Of a stretch of 64,000 nt of DNA, positions 59,828 to 64,000 are shown one piece after another. How positions within the stretch are numbered: the stretch's first letter is position 1; every line of letters begins with the position of its first letter. The notes under the pieces are model-generated. The model had not been told where the DNA came from. It did no database searches and saw only the letters and a program-made list of their open reading frames with translations. Both the position numbers and the translations under genes were made by a program. The DNA is from Acinetobacter sp. NIPH 2100 (GTDB lineage: Bacteria > Pseudomonadota > Gammaproteobacteria > Pseudomonadales > Moraxellaceae): contig NZ_KB850224.1 of NCBI RefSeq assembly GCF_000369805.1, positions 558,001-622,000 on the forward strand, read 5' to 3'.

Positions 59828-61891
59828 ATGGTTCACGTTGATTACGATAGCACATTGGTCATCGTTTCCATTTTGGTTGCAGTCGCGACATGTTACGCTG
59901 CAGTTTCGATGGAAGAACTCGTTTTTAAAGGTGCTTATAAAAAGTTTGAAAAAAGCATTTTAATTGCGAGTGGGCTAATCTTGGGGTTAGCGATATGGTC
60001 AATGCACTTTGTGGGAATGCTGGCTAGCCATCTGCCAGAAGGCTATCATTTTGATGTTAATTTAACGGTGCTGTCCTACTTAATCGGCGCCGCAGCTTCG
60101 ATATTTGCCGTTTGGCTGACTTCAAGACCAACCTTACCGATACCGCGTTTGATTCTCGGTGCTGTATTCATGGGGCTAGGCATATCTGGCATGCACTATA
60201 CGGGTATGGCGGCACTGACGGTTGAACATCATGCAATGCATTATGATCCCTTACTGGTACTGTGTTCTGTACTCATCGCGATTAGTGGCTCAGGACTGAG
60301 TTTCTTTTTCATTTTTAAATATAAAACCGCCGCGACTTACCGTACTTTACTTAAAGCTGTAGTCGCTGTTTTAATGGCTTTAAGCATTGTGGGTATGCAC
60401 TACACTGGTATGGCAGCAACTTACTTTGATGAAAGCCTCGCGCAGATACTGACTTCCGAGCAGACGGAACAGAGTGTTTTACTGTTCACGATAATTTTTA
60501 TTACCAGTCTGGTTTTGGTTGCAGGTTTTGCAGTCGCAGTGCTAGAAGCGCGCTTAGAAGAACGCAATGAGCAACTCACACGAATCAATAAAGAACTTGC
60601 CATACAATCTTTACATGACACACTGACCAAATTACCGAATCGTTTATATCTAACTGAACATGCAGAGGTGGTGTTTAACCATCATCGCCTACATGAGCAG
60701 AAGGCAGCCTTCCTGTATATCGATTTAGATCGGTTTAAATCAGTCAATGATGCCTTTGGTCATCATGTTGGCGATCAGCTACTGATACAGATGGCAAACC
60801 GGTTACATAATAAATTGGGTAGCAGCCATAAGTTATTTCGTATTGGGGGGGATGAATTTGTTTTGATCTCTGAAAATACTGACATGAATGATGCGATGCA
60901 GCTTTCAGAAGATATTTTGCATTACATCCAAGAAACCTATTTGATTGCCGCAAAAGACATTAATATTTCAGCCAGTGTTGGGATTGCGATGTATCCTGAA
61001 CATGGTCTGAATGTTCAGGATCTATTGATTAATGCAGATGTGGCCATGCTGATCTCAAAAGATCAGGGGCGTAATACCTATACCATGTTCCACTCGATGT
61101 CAGATCAGCAAGATGTACGCAGTCAGTCCAAACTGATTAATGATCTGTACAAAGCGGTTGATGAACAACAATTTGTATTGTTCTATCAACCGAAGTTTAC
61201 ATCGAATTATGAGGTGTGCGGTGTTGAAGCATTGATTCGATGGAAGCATCCAAGTTTAGGTCTGCTGACACCGCAGATGTTTATTGAAGGGGCTGAAAAA
61301 ACGGGCTTGATCATTCCAATGGGATATTGGGCACTCGAACAAGCCTGTCAGCAAATCCAGAAATGGGAACGAAGTAACAGTCCTTTTTATCCAATTGCCG
61401 TCAATCTATCTGCACTCCAATTTGAAAATAAAAAACTATTTAGTGTATTAGAACAACTCCTAGAACAATATCAAATTCAACCGCATCATCTCATTCTTGA
61501 AATTACTGAATCCACAGCCATGCATCATATTGATTCAAGTATTCGTACTTTAGAACGATTACGTAAGCTAGGCATTCGTATTGCAATTGATGACTTCGGT
61601 ACGGGTTATTCAAGTTTCTTATATCTTAAAGATCTACCTGTTGATGAACTCAAAATTGATCGTGGTTTCCTGATTGACCTTAAACCAAATTCAAAAGAAG
61701 AAGCAATTTTAGAAAGTATTATCCATCTCGCTGCAAAATTAGGTTTAGTTGTCACGGCAGAAGGGGTAGAAACCCAACAACAAGCAGATATCTTGACCAG
61801 TTTGGGATGCAATCAATTACAGGGCTACTTATTAGGTACACCTGTCAACGTTGAAGGCTTGGTACTGCATCGCTATCAGCATTTTGCATGA
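59828..61891 (+). CDS. MHYT-GGDEF-EAL cyclic-di-GMP protein
   Basis: This inner-membrane signalling protein joins a sensor to both cyclic-di-GMP synthesis and breakdown domains. Residues 1-240 have about seven membrane helices with three MHYT-type motifs (SMHFVGM near 59, GMHYTGM near 121, GMHYTGM near 189), proposed to bind metal or sense O2, CO or NO. The GGDEF domain has an intact RIGGDEF (340-344) but no RxxD inhibitory site before it. The EAL domain is intact: GVEALIRWKHP (467-469), AVNLSALQF, ILEITEST, IAIDDFGTGYSS and TAEGVET. Both activities are possible; which dominates is unknown. It is monocistronic with GGAAG before the ATG. Confidence 0.95.
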   Translation: MVHVDYDSTLVIVSILVAVATCYAAVSMEELVFKGAYKKFEKSILIASGLILGLAIWSMHFVGMLASHLPEGYHFDVNLTVLSYLIGAAASIFAVWLTSRPTLPIPRLILGAVFMGLGISGMHYTGMAALTVEHHAMHYDPLLVLCSVLIAISGSGLSFFFIFKYKTAATYRTLLKAVVAVLMALSIVGMHYTGMAATYFDESLAQILTSEQTEQSVLLFTIIFITSLVLVAGFAVAVLEARLEERNEQLTRINKELAIQSLHDTLTKLPNRLYLTEHAEVVFNHHRLHEQKAAFLYIDLDRFKSVNDAFGHHVGDQLLIQMANRLHNKLGSSHKLFRIGGDEFVLISENTDMNDAMQLSEDILHYIQETYLIAAKDINISASVGIAMYPEHGLNVQDLLINADVAMLISKDQGRNTYTMFHSMSDQQDVRSQSKLINDLYKAVDEQQFVLFYQPKFTSNYEVCGVEALIRWKHPSLGLLTPQMFIEGAEKTGLIIPMGYWALEQACQQIQKWERSNSPFYPIAVNLSALQFENKKLFSVLEQLLEQYQIQPHHLILEITESTAMHHIDSSIRTLERLRKLGIRIAIDDFGTGYSSFLYLKDLPVDELKIDRGFLIDLKPNSKEEAILESIIHLAAKLGLVVTAEGVETQQQADILTSLGCNQLQGYLLGTPVNVEGLVLHRYQHFA

Positions 61892-61909
61892 TCGATTCAT
61901 GATGGATAA

Positions 61910-61937
61910 AAAAGGCTGCTCAAATGGCAGCCTTTTC
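61910..61937 (+). terminator. bidirectional terminator after the MHYT protein gene
   Basis: Arms AAAAGGCTGC / GCAGCCTTTT lie between two convergent genes with A-runs and T-runs at both sides. Confidence 0.88.
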
Positions 61938-61947
61938 ATTTCTGGGC

Positions 61948-63090
61948 TTAACGAGATCGTTGCGCTAACCAATGCGTAACGACAGGCCAAACAGACTGAG
62001 GTGCTTGGTTACCTGCGACTAAGCCCATATGACCACCAGGAACAATTTCAAATTGCTTGTCGGTACTGCTAACGAGATCCAGCAGTGGACGGACAGCTTC
62101 TGCGGTCACGATAATATCGGTGCTGCCACCCACGACCAGCAATGAACAATTGATGTCTTTTAAATTCGCGCTTTGCTCGCCAAATTGAACTGAACCTGTA
62201 GATAATTCATTGTCGATCCAGAAACGTAAAATAATATCGCGCATGACACCACCAGGATAAGCCAGCATATTGTCGACAAAGGAACTAGAGGTGGCATGAT
62301 TAATCACAAATTGGCGATCATTTAGGTTTTTGAACAATTCCCAATAGTTTTTAACGTTACCAATTGGATCGGTCAATTTAAAACCTAAGGTGTTCTGCCA
62401 ACCATGAATATGAAATACGCGGCTTGGTACTTGATGGAAACGGAATTTGGTATTGCTACGGATCCATTGTGCAGGGGCTGTAAGGCGTTGGTAAAACTTA
62501 CCCATATAACCTGATTTATGAGTATTAATTGGCGATGCCAAAATCATCAGGTTTTGGATGTTTTTATCTTTAAATAAAGCGGTATAGCAGAGCGACAGTA
62601 CGCCACCTAAGCTCCAGCCATAAAGAGAGAGTTGTTGTTGGCCGCTATGTTCACGAATTTTTTCGATAAAGTCAGGCATAAAGGTTTTTACATAGGTTCC
62701 TAAATTATATTTGGCTTGGCGCAGGCTAGGTGTGCCCCAGTCAATCAGATAAACATCAAAACCTTGTGCTAAAAAATAACGCACCAGACTACGATTTGGA
62801 AATAAATCATAAATCAGCATATTGGCTGCTAAAGGTGGCACGATGACCAAAGGAATACGGTGTTTGGTTTCGGTATTCGTTGTTGGGTAATGACGTAGGC
62901 TGATAATTTCACGTTGGTAAACAATATCAAAAGGTGTTCGCCCAGAGAGCGCGAGTTGTTGTCCACGTAAAATACGATCGGTCGCATTCGAGAGGATATG
63001 TCGTGCTTGAAGCCCGCGGCGACTATTGAGCATTTTTTTCGCAGTTTTCGAGTTGAGAAAACCACGTTTAACTTTTGGCAATTGAGTCAT
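61948..63090 (-). CDS. alpha/beta hydrolase related to PHA synthase, with serine nucleophile
   Basis: The 380-residue protein has the layout of class III polyhydroxyalkanoate synthases: HRIPLVIVPPLAANMLIYDLFPNRSLVRY, GFDVYLIDWGTP and a C-terminal GGHMGLVAG with the catalytic-type His. PHA synthases have Cys in the lipase-like box (G-x-C-x-G); here it is YGWSLGG with Ser160. The Asp is in GGSTDIIV. With Ser as the nucleophile it more probably hydrolyses esters than polymerises hydroxyacyl-CoA. No phasin, phaA, phaB or phaE gene is nearby. It is alone, convergent with the MHYT gene. Confidence 0.8.
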   Translation of the reverse strand: MTQLPKVKRGFLNSKTAKKMLNSRRGLQARHILSNATDRILRGQQLALSGRTPFDIVYQREIISLRHYPTTNTETKHRIPLVIVPPLAANMLIYDLFPNRSLVRYFLAQGFDVYLIDWGTPSLRQAKYNLGTYVKTFMPDFIEKIREHSGQQQLSLYGWSLGGVLSLCYTALFKDKNIQNLMILASPINTHKSGYMGKFYQRLTAPAQWIRSNTKFRFHQVPSRVFHIHGWQNTLGFKLTDPIGNVKNYWELFKNLNDRQFVINHATSSSFVDNMLAYPGGVMRDIILRFWIDNELSTGSVQFGEQSANLKDINCSLLVVGGSTDIIVTAEAVRPLLDLVSSTDKQFEIVPGGHMGLVAGNQAPQSVWPVVTHWLAQRSR

Positions 63091-63240
63091 GTGAACCTAA
63101 AACTCTAAGGTTGCTATTCAATAGCCGCATATTAGAAGAAAAAATAAATTTGCTCAGTGACTCATTTGCTGAACTTCACTTCCAAAATGATCAATTCGGC
63201 TAAAACGGGATAACTAGATTTCTGTCTGTAAATAAAATTG

Positions 63241-63301
63241 TGTAAAGTAAGCTTTACATTATTTGGATAAGCTCATATATTAATGTAAAGTTTACTTTAC
63301 A
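63241..63301 (+). promoter_or_regulatory. promoter framed by two identical-type operators
   Basis: Two 18-bp palindromes of the form TGTAAAGT-x2-ACTTTACA type lie at 63241-63258 (TGTAAAGTAAGCTTTACA) and 63284-63301 (TGTAAAGTTTACTTTACA). Their centres are 43 bp apart, about four helical turns. A good promoter lies between: -35 TTTACA (63253-63258, inside the left operator), a 17-bp spacer and -10 TATATT (63276-63281). Transcription would start inside the right operator. This is a typical autorepression design for the membrane-protein/HTH pair that follows. Confidence 0.8.
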
Positions 63302-63310
63302 TGGTGGGTT

Positions 63311-63685
63311 ATGAAAAACTTTCGGAACTTATTTGAGTTGATTGCTGCAATTGCACTGTATGTCGTGGTACTGATTGGCTCGTTGAAAATTTTAAATGTT
63401 GTCGATACACAGTGGCTTAAAGTGATCATTTCATTGCTGCCAATGCTGCCCGCAGTGATGATTGCTTTAGTGATTATTAAGCAATTCAAGCATTTTGATG
63501 AGCTGCAACAAAAGATACAATTGCAGGCTCTGGCGATTAGCTTTGTGGGAACTTCCTTGATTACCTTTAGTTATGGTTTTCTAGAAAATGTTGGATTTCC
63601 CAAATTAACCATGTTTATCATTTGGCCGATGATGGCAATGCTTTGGTCAATTGCGACTGCGGTTGGAACTTGGAAATATCGATGA
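63311..63685 (+). CDS. small membrane protein of an HTH-regulated pair
   Basis: The 124-residue protein has four predicted membrane helices (about 10-30, 38-58, 70-90 and 97-118) with a short charged loop KQFKHFDELQQKIQLQ between the second and third. I do not recognise a functional family. The DELQQ-x-I-x-LQA pattern in the loop is known from small membrane proteins encoded beside YozG-like regulators. It overlaps the HTH gene by 4 bp and both are under the palindrome-framed promoter. A toxin-antitoxin or stress-response pair is possible but not shown. Confidence 0.75.
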   Translation: MKNFRNLFELIAAIALYVVVLIGSLKILNVVDTQWLKVIISLLPMLPAVMIALVIIKQFKHFDELQQKIQLQALAISFVGTSLITFSYGFLENVGFPKLTMFIIWPMMAMLWSIATAVGTWKYR

Positions 63686-63879
63686 AAAATAATGTACCAA
63701 ACTTAAGAAAAGACAAAGGCTGGTCGCAGAGTGACTTGGGTGAACATGTCAATGTTTCCAGACAAACCATCAATGCGATTGAAAAGGAACGTTATGATCC
63801 GAGTCTATCTTTAGCTTTTAAAATTTCGAATGCATTTGGTTTGAGTATTGAACAAGTTTTTATCTATGAGGAAGATTAA
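63682..63879 (+). CDS. small XRE-family HTH regulator (YozG-like)
   Basis: The 65-residue protein is a single HTH_3 domain: NVPNLRKDKGWSQSDLGEHV, then VSRQTINAIEKERYDPSLSL, then AFKISNAFGLSIEQVF. This is the compact YozG/YgzD type without a ligand domain. The ATG overlaps the stop of the membrane-protein gene (ATGA), so the two are translationally coupled. The two 18-bp palindromes at 63241 and 63284 are the likely binding sites. Its stop overlaps the stop of the convergent acetyltransferase gene by 4 bp. Confidence 0.88.
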   Translation: MKNNVPNLRKDKGWSQSDLGEHVNVSRQTINAIEKERYDPSLSLAFKISNAFGLSIEQVFIYEED

Positions 63880-64000
63880 TTTTCTTCCTCTGTTGGCGTG
63901 ATCTGTAAATGTAAAAGTGGGTAAGGATAGCCTTGTCCATCGAGTTCTGAGCGGCTGATGGTCTGAAATCCCATTTTTTGATAAAAGTTGACTGCTTGTA
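63876..64000 (-). CDS. GNAT family N-acetyltransferase, C-terminal end (partial)
   Basis: The minus strand is open from the right window edge to a TAA at 63876-63878. The last 40 residues include AVNFYQKMGFQ, the typical motif B end of GNAT acetyltransferases (A-x-x-F-Y-x-x-x-G-F), followed by YPYPLLHLQIT. These enzymes transfer acetyl groups from acetyl-CoA; the substrate is unknown. The start lies outside the window. Confidence 0.8.
   Translation of the reverse strand, partial: QAVNFYQKMGFQTISRSELDGQGYPYPLLHLQITPTEEEN

Overview
The window is a piece of an Acinetobacter chromosome (Gammaproteobacteria, Moraxellaceae). The 16S rRNA is of Acinetobacter type, the 16S-Ile-Ala-23S-5S operon is complete, base composition leans to A+T, and the gene sets (miaB-ybeZ-ybeY, leuS-lptE-holA, secB-grxC-yibN, ilvB-ilvH-ilvC, macA-macB plus an outer-membrane factor) fit that genus. 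Species cannot be named from what is visible. No transposase, integrase, prophage, plasmid or CRISPR genes are seen; the window is mostly core chromosome with a few accessory genes.

Layout. 1-12.7 kb: end of a TonB-dependent receptor, an ABM-fold protein, ybeY-ybeZ-miaB on the minus strand, a lytic transglycosylase followed by an RNase T2-like protein without catalytic residues, mdh, a DUF2789 protein, a 2OG-Fe(II) oxygenase, rlmJ, pssA and an unknown protein. 12.7-18.6 kb: rRNA operon with two candidate promoters, RNase III-type processing stems and a strong terminator. 18.6-25.4 kb: a large Ig-like lipoprotein, a 34-residue lipoprotein whose start codon lies in a hairpin, a sulfur-transferase-like protein, an alpha/beta hydrolase-trxC-yciA group, msrC, a DUF4442 protein, yajQ and a rhodanese. 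25.4-35.5 kb: mnmC, small proteins, yciB, a PHP phosphoesterase, a LysR regulator divergent from an aldo/keto reductase, bestrophin, radC divergent from coaBC, and a cytochrome b562.

35.6-38.1 kb is a compact four-gene DNA-alkylation-repair operon: an AraC-alkyltransferase fusion (Ada without its N-terminal domain), a 2OG-Fe(II) oxygenase, a free-standing Ada zinc domain that lacks the methyl-accepting cysteine, and AlkB. 38.1-43 kb: secB-grxC-yibN, rsgA divergent from orn, a Bax-inhibitor-1 protein and fabI. 43-44.3 kb holds a lone accessory gene in A+T-rich DNA, a PD-(D/E)XK (DUF3883-type) protein with an N-terminal domain that may read DNA, probably a restriction or defence enzyme. 44.3-50 kb: a small lipoprotein and the MacA-MacB-outer-membrane-factor export system with a Fur-box-like site upstream of macA. 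50-55.5 kb: sirtuin, holA, lptE, leuS and a DUF4124 protein. 56-59.4 kb: branched-chain amino-acid genes ilvB-ilvH-ilvC. 59.8-64 kb: an MHYT-GGDEF-EAL cyclic-di-GMP protein, a PhaC-like hydrolase with a serine nucleophile, a membrane-protein/HTH-regulator pair controlled by two matching palindromes around its promoter, and the end of a GNAT acetyltransferase.

Most promising for new biology: the split-Ada operon with its uncharacterised oxygenase, the lone DUF3883-type protein, the degenerate RNase T2 protein, and the autoregulated membrane-protein/HTH pair. Several annotated starts differ from the longest open frame; these were moved to a codon with a better ribosome binding site or family-typical N terminus, and each case is explained.
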